A stretch of DNA of 16,615 nucleotides from an uncultured Chloroflexota bacterium (GCA_937901745.1 CALGSZ010000117.1:1-16615), one strand, 5' to 3'; shown: positions 1-7,959, numbered from the stretch's first letter. The notes: generated from the letters alone by a model not told the origin. Made by a program: numbers and translations.

Positions 1-513
1 CGCCGCGTTGAGCCAGACGACGACGGGCAGGTCCTGGATCAGGGCCTCGGCCTCCGCGCGCGTCGTGGTGCGCGGGTCCGCGAGCCGGGCGAGGCCCGCG
101 CGGATCTGCTCGAGCCGGGCGATGTGCCGCTCCGCGGAGATCGCGACCAGGTGCATGACCTGCCCCTCGACGCTGCGGCCGTAGTCGAACACGCGCACGC
201 GGTCGGGCACCGCCTCCGCGAGCGCGGCGATGTACTTCTCCATGCGGCCGTAAGTGGTGTGCCAGCTCCCGATGGGGTAGCCCAGCACCTGCTCGGGACG
301 CGGCACGCCCGGCCGGTACTGGCCGCTCGCGTAGAAGTCGAACGTGCTGTCGCGGCAGAGGCCGAACGCGAGCCGCGCATCCAGCTCGGAACGACAGCCG
401 CCTGGCGGCGGGATCACCGGCAGGTCCTGCGCGGCCGCGGGCGCGGCAAGCACGAGGGCGGCCAGCGACGCGAGCATGGACGCGAGAGAGGCGGCGTGGA
501 ATCGCGAGATCAT
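1..513 (-). CDS. Secreted M14-family zinc carboxypeptidase (N-terminal part, cut by window edge)
   Basis: The frame is open from the ATG at 513-511 to the window edge, giving 171 residues. The first 28 or so residues form a signal peptide: a hydrophobic run ending 'LAAPAAAQ', with likely cleavage before DLPV. Then follow 'RPEQVLGYPIGSWHTTYGRM', a 'VFDYGRSVEGQ' segment and the strand 'DLPVVVWLNAA'. This arrangement is what I recall for the N-terminal part of secreted M14 (carboxypeptidase A-like) enzymes, where the zinc-binding HxxE follows directly after the last visible residues, so the ligands are out of view. The predicted role is metal-dependent removal of C-terminal residues from peptides in the periplasm or outside the cell. 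The Shine-Dalgarno is weak (GAGA). An internal Met at codon 13 is a less likely start because it would shorten the signal peptide. The gene diverges from the beta-barrel gene starting at 778. Confidence 0.8.
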   Translation of the reverse strand, partial: MISRFHAASLASMLASLAALVLAAPAAAQDLPVIPPPGGCRSELDARLAFGLCRDSTFDFYASGQYRPGVPRPEQVLGYPIGSWHTTYGRMEKYIAALAEAVPDRVRVFDYGRSVEGQVMHLVAISAERHIARLEQIRAGLARLADPRTTTRAEAEALIQDLPVVVWLNAA

Positions 514-777
514 GGGGTTCTCGTGGGAAAAGAGGCGGCAGAGGCGGCACGGCTCCGGACGCCGGGCGCGCGTGACTTGCGCCGCCGAACGCCGAGGAAG
601 CCGTGGACGCGTGGAACGTCGGTGTCGGAAACGCAATATCTGATCGGCCCGGAGGCGCTGCAAGAGACGGCCGGCCGCGCCGGCGCGTGACCTGGCGGCA
701 GCCGTCGGGAAGTCGTATTCATGCCGCTGAAGCGGCTCCAACGCACACCTGAGGCACGCGGTTCTGGAGGTACGGAG
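514..777. other. Divergent intergenic region, 264 bases
   Basis: This region lies between two divergent genes and must hold both promoters. I see no convincing -35/-10 pair. A short AT-rich patch around 632-642 (CAATATC) is the only place resembling a -10 element for the plus-strand gene. A 12-base palindrome of C and G only lies at 676-687. Reading frames crossing this region have no recognisable protein content. Confidence 0.4.
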
Positions 778-1257
778 ATGTCGTTTCGAGCCGGACTCGC
801 CCTGGTCACCCTCGCCGCCGCGCTGGCGCTGCCCGCACCCGTGGCGGCGCAGCTCGGCATTGGCGTGCACTACGCGCAGTTCGGGGACGCGTTCGGCGGG
901 GCCATCGGCGCCGGCGCGCGCGTGACCCTGGGCCTGCCGATCATCCCCGTCACTCTGGCGGTCAACGGCGAGTACTTCTTCCCGCGCTGCGGGCCGGGCG
1001 AATGCGCGCTCGACGGCGCGACGTTCGATGCGAACGTCCCGCTGCCGCTCCTCGGGTTGCGGCCGTGGGCAGGCGTCGGCTGGTCGGTCCGGCGAATCGA
1101 GCTGGGCGCGAACAAGCGGATCGAGCGTGGCTTGAACTTCGGCGTCGGCACCGAAATGGGGCTGGGCAAGCTTCGCCCGTTCGTCGACGTGCGTTACGAG
1201 CTCGCCGATGCGCCCGAGGACCAGTTCCTCGCCCGCTTCGGCTTGATGTTCCGGTGA
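778..1257 (+). CDS. Small secreted protein, probable outer-membrane beta-barrel
   Basis: This gene encodes 159 residues. The ATG at 778 is chosen because GGAGG lies at 766-770, seven bases upstream; a longer frame from 721 lacks this support. Residues 1-24 form a signal peptide ending 'APVAAQ'. The mature part is a run of alternating polar and hydrophobic segments rich in Gly and aromatic residues ('LGIGVHYAQFGDAFGGAIGAG', 'VTLAVNGEYFF', 'LRPWAGVGWSVR', 'LRPFVDVRYEL', 'QFLARFGLMF'), as in 6-8 strand OmpX/OmpA-type barrels. The last residues, FGLMFR, put an aromatic residue next to the C-terminus, as BAM substrates usually have. Two Cys residues (PRCGPGECAL) could form a loop disulfide. The function is not recognisable. 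It is 90 bases upstream of the OPT transporter and could be cotranscribed with it. Confidence 0.7.
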   Translation: MSFRAGLALVTLAAALALPAPVAAQLGIGVHYAQFGDAFGGAIGAGARVTLGLPIIPVTLAVNGEYFFPRCGPGECALDGATFDANVPLPLLGLRPWAGVGWSVRRIELGANKRIERGLNFGVGTEMGLGKLRPFVDVRYELADAPEDQFLARFGLMFR

Positions 1258-1347
1258 TCTGACAGCGCGGGTGCCAGCGGTGGCGCCGCGACCCGGCCGT
1301 CCGTCCGCGTGCAACCTCAATCCCGCGAACCCGACCAGAGGATCGAG

Positions 1348-3342
1348 ATGACGAACGATTCGGGGACGAGCTCCGGCGTCCAGACCGCGCAACCGCCCAC
1401 CGAGGTCCAGCCCTACGTCCCGGCGTGGGAGAGCCCGGCCGAGGCCACGTTCAAAGCCATGCTGGCCGGCATCCTGTTCGGCATCCTGTTCGGCGCGGCC
1501 AACGCGTACCTCGGCCTGCGCGCGGGTCTCACGATCTCGACCTCGATCCCCGTCGCGGTGATGACCGTCGCGCTGTTCCGCGCGCTCGGCGCGACCGGCG
1601 TGCGGTCGAGCATCCTCGAGGCCAACATGTCGCAGACGGTGGGCTCCGCGTCGAGCTCCGTCGCCAGCGGCGTGATCTTCACCCTGCCCGCGCTGTTCCT
1701 CTGGGGGTTCGACCCGACCGTCCTCCAGATGACGATGCTCGCGCTCGCCGGCGGCCTACTCGGTGTCCTGTTCATGATCCCGCTCAGGCCGTACCTGATC
1801 GTGCGCGAGCACGCGACGCTGCCCTACCCCGAGGGCACCGCGTGCGCGGAGGTGCTCAAGGCGGCGGAGACCGGCGGCGCACGGGCGCGCAACGTGTTCC
1901 TCGGGCTGGGCGTGGGTGCGGCGCTCAAGGCGCTGACCGGCTGGCTGCGCGTGGTCCCCGCGGACATCGGCATCTCGATCCCGTTCATTCGCAAGGCGCA
2001 GCTCGGCGCGGAGGTCAGCGGCGCGCTGTTCGGCGTCGGCTACATCCTCGGCCCGCGCATCGGCGCGATCATGGTGGGCGGCGGGCTGCTCTCCTGGCTC
2101 GTGATCATCCCGGTCATCGCCTACTGGGGCGACAGCCTGACCGCGCCGCTCTACCCGGAGACGGCGCTCACGATCAGCGAGATGAGCGCCTCGCAGATCT
2201 GGAGCCGCTATGTCCGCTACATCGGCGCGGGCGCCGTCGCAACGGGTGGGCTGATCACGCTGATCCGCAGCATCCCCACGATGATCGAGAGCTTCAAGCT
2301 CGGCGCGCGGCAGATCCGCGGCCGGCTGGGCGAGGCCGGTGCGGGGAGTGGCGAGGCGACGCCGCGCACCGAGCGGGACCTCTCGCTCCGCACCGTCGGG
2401 ATCGGCGCCGCCGCCGTCGTGCTCGCGCTCGCGCTGGTCCCCGCCGCGTTCTCGTCGCTCCCGGGCGTCGCCGGCCGCACCGTCGCCGCCGTGCTGGTGG
2501 CGATCTTTGCGTTCTTCTTCGTGACCGTGTCCTCGCGGATCGTGGGGATGGTCGGCGTCACGTCCAACCCGACGAGCGGCATGACGATCGCGACGCTGCT
2601 CGCCACCTCGTCCGTCTTCCTGCTGCTCGGCTGGACCGACGACGCGGGCAAGATCGCCGCGCTCACGGTCGGCACCGTCGTCGCGATTGCCGCGTCCATC
2701 GCGGGCGACACGTCGCAGGATCTCAAGACCGGCTTCCTGCTCGGCGCGACGCCGCGCCGCCAGCAGATCGGCGAGCTGGCCGGCGTGCTCACGTCCGCGC
2801 TGTTCGTGGTGCTGACGGTGGTGCTGCTCGCGCGCGCGTACGGCTTCGGCACGGACGAGCTGCCCGCGCCGCAGGCGACGCTCATGCGCCTGGTGATCGA
2901 CGGCATCCTCCAGCAGTCGCTGCCGTGGGGATTCGTCGCGATCGGCGTCGGCATCGCGCTGGTCGCCGAGCTGCTGCGCATCCCCAGCCTGCCGTTCGCG
3001 GTGGGCGTCTACCTCCCCGTCGCGACCATGGTGCCCGTGTTCCTGGGCGGTCTGCTGCGCGGCGCGCTCGAGCGCCGCGCCGGCTCCGAGGAGGAGCGCC
3101 TCGCGCGGCGTGATCGGGGCGTGCTGTTCGGCTCGGGATTGGTCGGTGGTGAGGGGCTGCTGGGGGTGGTGATCGCGGGGGCCGCCGGGTGGGCGGTGTC
3201 GCGGGGGCAGGCGCCGTGGAGCATTGGCACCGCGTGGGCGGGGCATTTCGCGGAGTGGGTGGCGGTGCTGGTGTTTGCGGGGTTGGTGGTGGGGTTTGGG
3301 AGGGTGGTGAGGGGCAACGCGAACGCTGGCTCAGGAAGATGA
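1348..3342 (+). CDS. OPT-family oligopeptide transporter
   Basis: The predicted product is a 664-residue inner-membrane protein of the oligopeptide transporter (OPT) superfamily, which imports small peptides or metal chelates by proton coupling. It has about 14-16 hydrophobic segments. Family hallmarks are the first pair of helices with 'NAYLGLRAGLTISTSIPVAV', 'PEGTACAEVLKA' near residues 161-172, and 'SNPTSGMTIATLL' near 406-418, followed by 'AGDTSQDLKTGFLLGATPRRQQ'. Length fits prokaryotic OPT members. The ATG at 1348 is preferred over the in-frame GTG at 1309 because AGAGGA lies at 1337-1342 with 5-base spacing. Codon choice changes from C-ending to G/T-ending codons in the last 200 bases or so (see findings). 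Peptide uptake fits the M14 carboxypeptidase on the far side of the beta-barrel gene. The exact substrate cannot be told from sequence. Confidence 0.93.
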   Translation: MTNDSGTSSGVQTAQPPTEVQPYVPAWESPAEATFKAMLAGILFGILFGAANAYLGLRAGLTISTSIPVAVMTVALFRALGATGVRSSILEANMSQTVGSASSSVASGVIFTLPALFLWGFDPTVLQMTMLALAGGLLGVLFMIPLRPYLIVREHATLPYPEGTACAEVLKAAETGGARARNVFLGLGVGAALKALTGWLRVVPADIGISIPFIRKAQLGAEVSGALFGVGYILGPRIGAIMVGGGLLSWLVIIPVIAYWGDSLTAPLYPETALTISEMSASQIWSRYVRYIGAGAVATGGLITLIRSIPTMIESFKLGARQIRGRLGEAGAGSGEATPRTERDLSLRTVGIGAAAVVLALALVPAAFSSLPGVAGRTVAAVLVAIFAFFFVTVSSRIVGMVGVTSNPTSGMTIATLLATSSVFLLLGWTDDAGKIAALTVGTVVAIAASIAGDTSQDLKTGFLLGATPRRQQIGELAGVLTSALFVVLTVVLLARAYGFGTDELPAPQATLMRLVIDGILQQSLPWGFVAIGVGIALVAELLRIPSLPFAVGVYLPVATMVPVFLGGLLRGALERRAGSEEERLARRDRGVLFGSGLVGGEGLLGVVIAGAAGWAVSRGQAPWSIGTAWAGHFAEWVAVLVFAGLVVGFGRVVRGNANAGSGR

Positions 3343-3347
3343 ACGGG

Positions 3348-3381
3348 CCGGGCACGTTTTGAACGTTCGGTGTATGCCCGG
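3348..3381 (+). terminator. Weak stem-loop after the OPT gene
   Basis: CCGGGCA at 3348-3354 pairs with TGCCCGG at 3375-3381. A small inner hairpin (CGTT, TTG, AACG at 3355-3365) sits in the loop. It begins 6 bases after the OPT stop codon but has no T-run, so Rho-independent termination is doubtful. Confidence 0.3.
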
Positions 3382-3547
3382 GTGGGTGGTCTGGCTGCTC
3401 TGTGACGTCGTACAGCTCGGTGACCGCGCAGGAGCATGGGGCACCACCCTTGCAGCGCGGAGTGCAGATCATCCCGCGGACCAAGGGAGTTGAAACATCA
3501 CGCCATTCCAGCCGGCGTCTACACCGCCGACGGCGGGGTGTGAGTTC

Positions 3548-4960
3548 ATGAGCTACGCTCTGGTCGACAACGCGACGCTTACAGGAGTTCAGCGGCTGCT
3601 TGGTGAGATTCCGCTTCGCAGCCGTGATGTCGTCGATGCGGACATCGGAGCTCTTGAGAACCTCATTCACGCGATTCTGTTCTTCGATTATGTCGTCGCA
3701 ATTGACGATTATAAGGAGGAGTTTCGGGAGGCGCGCCGCTCACGGTTCAACTTCGTCCGATTCCTGGACCCAACCAATTACGGCTTGCCCGACGTGATTG
3801 CGGCTACTGAAACCGCCACGCGGGCGCTAGAGCCAACGATATCTGGAGGCGAGTTCTCCGACGGGGATCTTCGGCCGCTTCTGGACCGGCTCAGGATGCA
3901 CATAATCTGTACTTGGGACATGGCGTCGAGCGTATACTACCTGACGATGAGGTTGCTCGGCGCACCGGACGACGAGGAGCTATCGAAGTACAGCCGGTTG
4001 CAGTCCGCCATCTTCGGAGAGCTACAGGATCTCTTTGACTCTGGCGGCCGTTATGATCCCACTGCCAAGCTGGTTGACTCGCAGGGAAGGCTAATCCCCG
4101 AGGGTGCATCGCTTTTCCGAGACGATAAGGCGTGGCCGACGGGTGGGATGTCGAAGCAGCTCCAAGCGTTCATTGCGTCACTCCGATGGCTGGCGTACCG
4201 AACCACCTTTTGTTCCCTAGCCGCCGAGTACCTGCGGGCCGACTTGCTACTTTATCCCGTGCGTCAGGCATATCACCTCCATTTCATGGAGAGGACGGCG
4301 AGATACTCGGCGGACTTCGTGTCGGCAGTTGTGCAGACGTTGTCCAAGCGCGTTACAGAATCGATCGAGGCCGTAATCGCCGTGAACCGCCAAACGCGCA
4401 TCGCTATGTCGATACCAATATTCTCGGCATGGCTCGTGAACCGCACCGGCGATGTACGACAGGTCATCCCAGCGGCGCTTGAGATCCGGCAGGACACGGA
4501 CATTGTCGCTGCAAGAGAGCAGTTTCGAGAGATCCGGAATTTGCTTGATGACGGTAGTGTGCCGGAAGCAAGCAAGCGAGTCCAGGGATTGATTCGAGAG
4601 TTAGATGCGGTATTGGCAACGATTCGGGCGCGCTATGGCCTGAAGACACCTCAGGGGCCGACGATCGCAGATGCAACCAGAGTAATCATGCCCCTGATAG
4701 GAGCGCAGCAGTTTCCGGAGATTGGCAAATCGACCAGCTTGCTCCCACTGTGGCTGAGGGAACGTTGGCCGCGGAAGGGCGTGGGGGCGGTCTACCGCGA
4801 TGTAGCAAGAGATCTCACGATGTATCCGCGTTTGGGACGGATTCGGGACATGCTCGGTGCTGCCGTCGATGTCGAGACGAATAATGCCCGGTCCACGCGC
4901 CCGAAAGTGGAGGATCCTCGAAACAGGGGCCGAGCTTACTGGTGGAAGATGCCGATGTAG
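3548..4960 (+). CDS. Orphan 470-residue protein of unknown function
   Basis: I do not recognise this protein. It has no signal peptide and no clear membrane helix, and looks like a soluble, largely helical cytoplasmic protein. The N-terminus (residues 1-60) contains 'MSYALVDNATLTGVQRLLG' and 'ALENLIHAILFFDYVVAIDD'. The middle has Tyr/Phe-rich helices ('AYRTTFCSLAAEYLRADLLLYPVRQAYH'). The C-terminal third is charged and helical ('AREQFREIRNLLDDGSVPEASKRVQGLIRELDAVLATIRARYG'). The tail, 'RNRGRAYWWKMPM', is basic. No catalytic motif stands out. Base composition is clearly lower in GC than both flanks: for example 3901-3960 is 52% GC against 80% for 15121-15180, and A/T-ending codons are common. 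This points to recent acquisition. It stands alone, with 205 bases upstream and 290 downstream without a gene. The ATG at 3548 has only a weak purine-rich leader. Confidence 0.75.
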   Translation: MSYALVDNATLTGVQRLLGEIPLRSRDVVDADIGALENLIHAILFFDYVVAIDDYKEEFREARRSRFNFVRFLDPTNYGLPDVIAATETATRALEPTISGGEFSDGDLRPLLDRLRMHIICTWDMASSVYYLTMRLLGAPDDEELSKYSRLQSAIFGELQDLFDSGGRYDPTAKLVDSQGRLIPEGASLFRDDKAWPTGGMSKQLQAFIASLRWLAYRTTFCSLAAEYLRADLLLYPVRQAYHLHFMERTARYSADFVSAVVQTLSKRVTESIEAVIAVNRQTRIAMSIPIFSAWLVNRTGDVRQVIPAALEIRQDTDIVAAREQFREIRNLLDDGSVPEASKRVQGLIRELDAVLATIRARYGLKTPQGPTIADATRVIMPLIGAQQFPEIGKSTSLLPLWLRERWPRKGVGAVYRDVARDLTMYPRLGRIRDMLGAAVDVETNNARSTRPKVEDPRNRGRAYWWKMPM

Positions 4961-4970
4961 AGCACTCTAC
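4957..4970 (+). repeat. Short hairpin overlapping the stop codon of the orphan gene
   Basis: GTAGAG and CTCTAC are 6-base arms with a 2-base centre. The left arm contains the TAG stop codon at 4958-4960. It could stabilise the transcript end. No T-run follows. Confidence 0.3.
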
Positions 4971-5250
4971 GAAAGCGTCTGCATAACTCAGAGCGAGAAT
5001 GCCCCACATAAGAGGGATAGCAGTTTCGGTCGTCTGCTTCGCAGCGCGCAGATGAATCCCGGCGCGTTTGACAGGAATGCCGACACCGGCGGACGAATCC
5101 CCTGGCGAGGGTGCCGTAAGGGTGGTGGCGGCCTAACGATGGGGCGTGAGGCTGGCTCAAAATGCCCGACCAGCTTTCCTCGGCAACGCGGGCCGCGCAA
5201 ATTACGCTGAAAGTAGAGAGCGACCAAGGACCCCTTCGGCATGGCGACGG
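4961..5250. other. Non-coding gap with a GCCTAAC motif
   Basis: These 290 bases have no supportable gene. A perfect -35-like TTGACA lies at 5068-5073, but no good -10 sits 16-18 bases beyond it. GCCTAAC at 5131-5137 matches the integron attC core form RYYYAAC. Shortly after it an imperfect hairpin is visible: GAGGCTGG pairs with CCAGC...CCTC, with about 3 unpaired bases, within roughly 5148-5185. No GTTRRRY partner is present before the next gene, so an intact attC is not supported. Confidence 0.35.
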
Positions 5251-6276
5251 ATGAAGAGGTGGATCCGTTCAATGCTAGTGATCGTCTTTGGCGCCGGTTT
5301 TGCGACAGCGTGCGTCGGCCTGGTCTACGAGCACCTGGGCCGGCGCGCCGCGATGCGCGACTTTCCACCCCCTGGCCGCCTGGTGGAGTTCGACGGCAAG
5401 CTCTCCCACATCCACTGCATCGGTCAGGGCTCGCCGACGGTCGTCCTCGAGGCGGGGCTGGACACCGATGGATCTCAGACCTGGACGCCTATCCAGTCGC
5501 AGATCGCTGAGACGACTCGGGTCTGCTCCTACGACCGGGCGGGCATCCTGTGGAGCGAGCCCCGCGCGGAGCCGCGGGACGCGAATCGAGCCGCCGACGA
5601 GTTGCAGCGGCTCCTGCGGGCGGCCGGGGAGACGCCGCCCTACGTGCTGGTGGGACACTCGCTCGGCGGCCTCCTCGTTCGCGTGTACGCGCATCGCTTC
5701 CCCGCCGAGGTTGCGGGCGTGGTGCTCGTCGACGGCTCCCACCCCAGGCAGTTCGAGCGGTATCCGGAGCCGGTTCGCCAGATGCTGGCCAGGGTCGACT
5801 CGATGCGTCCCTCCCGCCTCACGGCGCGACTTGCCTTCACCTTCGGAGTTGCGCGCCTGCGTACGCCGGCACCGAAAGCCCCGCCCCGGGCGTTCCTGTG
5901 GCGCAGTATCCCGTACGGCTACTACGGCGAGGTGGCCGCCCGAGATGCCATGTCAGCGCAGGCCGAAGAGGCCGGCAGCCTCGGAGACCGCCCGCTGGTC
6001 GTCCTGACGGCCGGAAAGGCGTCGCCGATGCCCGGGGTATCCGACTCGGTGCTGGCGGAGTTCTACGACACCTGGGTCGCCCTGCAGACCGAGCTCGCGG
6101 CGCTCTCCACGAACTCGATCCATCGCGTAGTGGAGGGATCGAGTCACTACATCCACGAAGATTCTCCCGACGCCGTGGTCGAGGCGATCGGCCAAGTCGT
6201 TGAATCCGTACGCCAGGGAACGCGCCTGGACCACCGAGGGCCGTGGGCGATCGGGCGGTCGTCCCTCTCGCGCTGA
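5251..6276 (+). CDS. Membrane-anchored alpha/beta hydrolase
   Basis: The product is 341 residues from ATG 5251. The N-terminus 'MKRWIRSMLVIVFGAGFATACVGLVYEHLG' is a single signal-anchor helix, so the enzyme is probably tethered facing the periplasm. The fold is recognisable from 'GKLSHIHCIGQGSPTVVLEAGLD' (first strand and oxyanion loop), 'TTRVCSYDRAGILWS', the nucleophile elbow GHSLGG with Ser137, and 'SSHYIHEDSPDAVVEAI', where His299 is the likely catalytic His. The acid is less clear, because 'LVVLTAGKAS' lacks the usual Asp; Asp in 'VVLVDGSHP' after strand 6 is a candidate. The closest remembered relatives are esterase/lipase-like hydrolases of unassigned substrate. Start choice is uncertain: ATG 5272 has a better Shine-Dalgarno (GAGGTGG at 5256-5262), while 5251 keeps the positive N-region needed for membrane insertion. 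Confidence 0.85.
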   Translation: MKRWIRSMLVIVFGAGFATACVGLVYEHLGRRAAMRDFPPPGRLVEFDGKLSHIHCIGQGSPTVVLEAGLDTDGSQTWTPIQSQIAETTRVCSYDRAGILWSEPRAEPRDANRAADELQRLLRAAGETPPYVLVGHSLGGLLVRVYAHRFPAEVAGVVLVDGSHPRQFERYPEPVRQMLARVDSMRPSRLTARLAFTFGVARLRTPAPKAPPRAFLWRSIPYGYYGEVAARDAMSAQAEEAGSLGDRPLVVLTAGKASPMPGVSDSVLAEFYDTWVALQTELAALSTNSIHRVVEGSSHYIHEDSPDAVVEAIGQVVESVRQGTRLDHRGPWAIGRSSLSR

Positions 6277-6335
6277 GATGAAGCTGGCGGCCCCTTGCAC
6301 TATCATACCGCGGCATACAACGTGGGTAGCCGCGG

Positions 6336-6350
6336 GGCGCGAATCGCGCC
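6336..6350 (+). repeat. Small perfect hairpin between the hydrolase and VOC genes
   Basis: GGCGCGA and TCGCGCC are 7-base arms around one base. It is the only notable structure in the 159-base gap 6277-6435. A -10-like TATCAT lies at 6301-6306 without a matching -35. Confidence 0.3.
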
Positions 6351-6435
6351 TGGCCACAGGTCATTTCGGGCCCGTTCACCAGCCAGGCCCGCAGCTCGTG
6401 CATTCGCCTACCCTTTACCTTGAGAACCGCGCGCA

Positions 6436-6861
6436 ATGAAACCCCGGATCACCGTACTCACTCTCGGCGTGGACGACCTCGAGCGCGCGGTCGCGTTCTA
6501 TCGCGATGGCCTGGGATTCGCCACGGACGGGATCGTCGGCACCGAGTTCGAGCACGGTGCGGTTGCGTTCTTCGACCTGGAGAACGGTTTGCGGCTCGCC
6601 CTCTGGCGCCGCGAAGACCTGGCGCATGATGTCGGTCTTCCCATATCACCACGCTCATCGACTGAATTCAGCCTCGGTCACAATGTGAACACTCGTGCCG
6701 AGGTCGATCGCGTGATGGAAGCAGCTCGCGCGGCCGGCGCCGAGATCGTCAAACCTGCCCAGGAGACGTTCTGGGGTGGCTACGCCGGCTACTTTCGCGA
6801 TCCGGATGGTCACCTTTGGGAGGTCGTGTGGAATCCACAGCTCGTGGTACCTGAGCTGTAG
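6436..6861 (+). CDS. VOC (glyoxalase/bleomycin-resistance fold) protein
   Basis: This protein has 141 residues, the usual length of a single-chain VOC protein with two beta-alpha-beta-beta-beta modules. Module 1 starts at 'ITVLTLGVDDLERAVAFYRDGLGF' (residues 4-27). Module 2 starts at 'TEFSLGHNVNTRAEVDRVMEAARAAGAE' and ends with the family signature 'GYAGYFRDPDGHLWEVVWNP'. The first strand has no His at the usual metal-ligand position, and the conserved Glu in WEVVWN is present. Metal use and substrate therefore cannot be assigned; such proteins include lyases, dioxygenases and drug-binding resistance proteins. The Shine-Dalgarno is weak (TTGAGAA). The gene lies alone in the lower-GC block, 159 bases after the hydrolase. 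Confidence 0.88.
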   Translation: MKPRITVLTLGVDDLERAVAFYRDGLGFATDGIVGTEFEHGAVAFFDLENGLRLALWRREDLAHDVGLPISPRSSTEFSLGHNVNTRAEVDRVMEAARAAGAEIVKPAQETFWGGYAGYFRDPDGHLWEVVWNPQLVVPEL

Positions 6862-6864
6862 CTC

Positions 6865-6876
6865 GGCAGCGCTGCC
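6865..6876 (+). repeat. 12-base palindrome just after the VOC stop
   Basis: GGCAGCGCTGCC is self-complementary and starts three bases after the stop codon. It is too tight to form an ordinary hairpin loop. The rest of the gap to 7047 shows nothing recognisable. Confidence 0.25.
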
Positions 6877-7047
6877 CGGCGATCGGATGCGGCTGTTGGG
6901 ACGCTCGATGCGTGGTGCACGCCTGTCGCGCGTGGGCGTCATCGATCCGATCCTTGGGACGTTGTTCAATGAAGGCAGTGCCCGGCTGGTGTTCGAGGCG
7001 ATTCCGGGGCATCTTCCGAGACACGGGGCGCCTTGCACGGAGGACTC

Positions 7048-7875
7048 ATGAAGCCGAGAAGGGGCTACGCGACAGCGCCAGCGCGGCAGACTCCTAAGAG
7101 AGCCTCGATGCGTTGGCCTCTGCTGCTCGTTGCAGTTGTTGGGTTCTCGGCCATCACCGCCGGACTCTCCTCGCCTACCACGATCGGAGCAGGTGCCAAC
7201 GTCTGCTCAGTGGGTTCCGAGCAACATTGGTATCTCGATCGGGCACCCCGGGTCCGGCTGGTGGTCGAAGCACTCGCGGATTCCGTCCTGGTGGGCGAGT
7301 ACTTCACGCTCGAGCCGGGAGAGTTTACGACCGAGCCTCCCTCCCCCGGCGCGCACGGAAGGCTCGTATTCGGTCAGCTCGCCAGAGTCATGACCGCGGA
7401 GGGTTTGGATCACGATCTCGCATCCGCGCCTCGAGAGGTCGTCTTGATCTGGTGGGACGTGGATCCCGACTGCACCCGTCGCCTTCCCCGGCGGACTCTG
7501 GGCGCGGCGCCCGGTGAGCAGCTCTTCATCGGCCTGAATCCCCGACCGAGCTCGCAGTGGATCGCCGGTATCCCGACGTTCGACATCAGCCCGTTTGCTG
7601 ACGTGCCGTGGCTTTACAGGCCGTCGCCCCGGTTCATGTCTCCCGGGTTGATGCCCGCGTCCCCGAGCGCTGACCTGCCGCCGCGACTGACAGCACAGGA
7701 GTTCGCTCGCGCAATCATGGAGTTGCCGACCGTGGCGTCCGTCAGCCGTGATCGCGACGCCGCACGCCGGTCCCTGCTCGCCTGGGCAGAACGCAATCCC
7801 GAGATCGCGCAGCGCTATCCGATCGCGGATTTCGTTGCCGCCGCGCGGAGGGAGGAGACGGCTGCGCGCCGTTGA
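7048..7875 (+). CDS. Membrane-anchored or secreted protein of unknown function
   Basis: This protein has 275 residues. The ATG at 7048 is supported by GGAGGA at 7039-7044. The in-frame TTG at 7033 and ATG at 7108 are alternatives; the latter would begin directly at 'MRWPLLLVAVVGFSAITAGL'. That hydrophobic stretch (residues 21-40) is a signal peptide or anchor preceded by a basic 20-residue N-region. The remainder is exported. A beta-rich part ('PRVRLVVEALADSVLVGEYFTLEPGEF', 'REVVLIWWDVDPDCTRR', 'GEQLFIGLNPRP') is followed by a Pro-rich linker. A helical C-terminal third has repeated acidic/basic helices ('AQEFARAIMELPTVASVSRDRDAARRSLLAWAERNPEIAQRYP'). Two Cys (CSVGS, DCTRR) could form a disulfide. 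No family is recognised and no catalytic motif is visible. Confidence 0.65.
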   Translation: MKPRRGYATAPARQTPKRASMRWPLLLVAVVGFSAITAGLSSPTTIGAGANVCSVGSEQHWYLDRAPRVRLVVEALADSVLVGEYFTLEPGEFTTEPPSPGAHGRLVFGQLARVMTAEGLDHDLASAPREVVLIWWDVDPDCTRRLPRRTLGAAPGEQLFIGLNPRPSSQWIAGIPTFDISPFADVPWLYRPSPRFMSPGLMPASPSADLPPRLTAQEFARAIMELPTVASVSRDRDAARRSLLAWAERNPEIAQRYPIADFVAAARREETAARR

Positions 7876-7930
7876 CGTAATCAGTCCCGGAGGCGCGCGA
7901 GGGTGGAGACCGGGGCAGGTTTCCGTCCCT

Positions 7931-7959
7931 GCGAGCGGCTGGCGCAGGCAGCCGCTCGC
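7931..7959 (+). terminator. Strong stem-loop without T-run
   Basis: GCGAGCGGCTG at 7931-7941 pairs perfectly with CAGCCGCTCGC at 7949-7959 around a 7-base loop. It lies 55 bases after the stop of the unknown exported protein and could end its transcript. No T-run follows, so it may instead be a structural relic of the intercistronic region. Confidence 0.4.

Noticed and set aside
124..690. Plus-strand frame of 188 residues opposite the M14 gene
   Set aside because: It is antisense to the carboxypeptidase, which has a clear signal peptide and family motifs. Composition is shadow-like.
1309..1347. GTG at 1309 as the OPT start
   Set aside because: The extra 13 residues are not membrane-like and the later ATG at 1348 has a good AGAGGA site.
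1756..3246. Long minus-strand open frame of 496 residues
   Set aside because: It is antisense to the OPT transporter. The product is all Arg/Asp/His/Gly-rich low complexity, typical of a GC-rich shadow frame.
5068..5097. TTGACA at 5068-5073 as a promoter
   Set aside because: The -35 is perfect, but no -10 match is present at 16-19 bases, so it cannot be supported.
4857..5210. Plus-strand frame of 117 residues spanning the end of the orphan gene
   Set aside because: It begins inside another gene, has no ribosome site, and its protein has no recognisable pattern.
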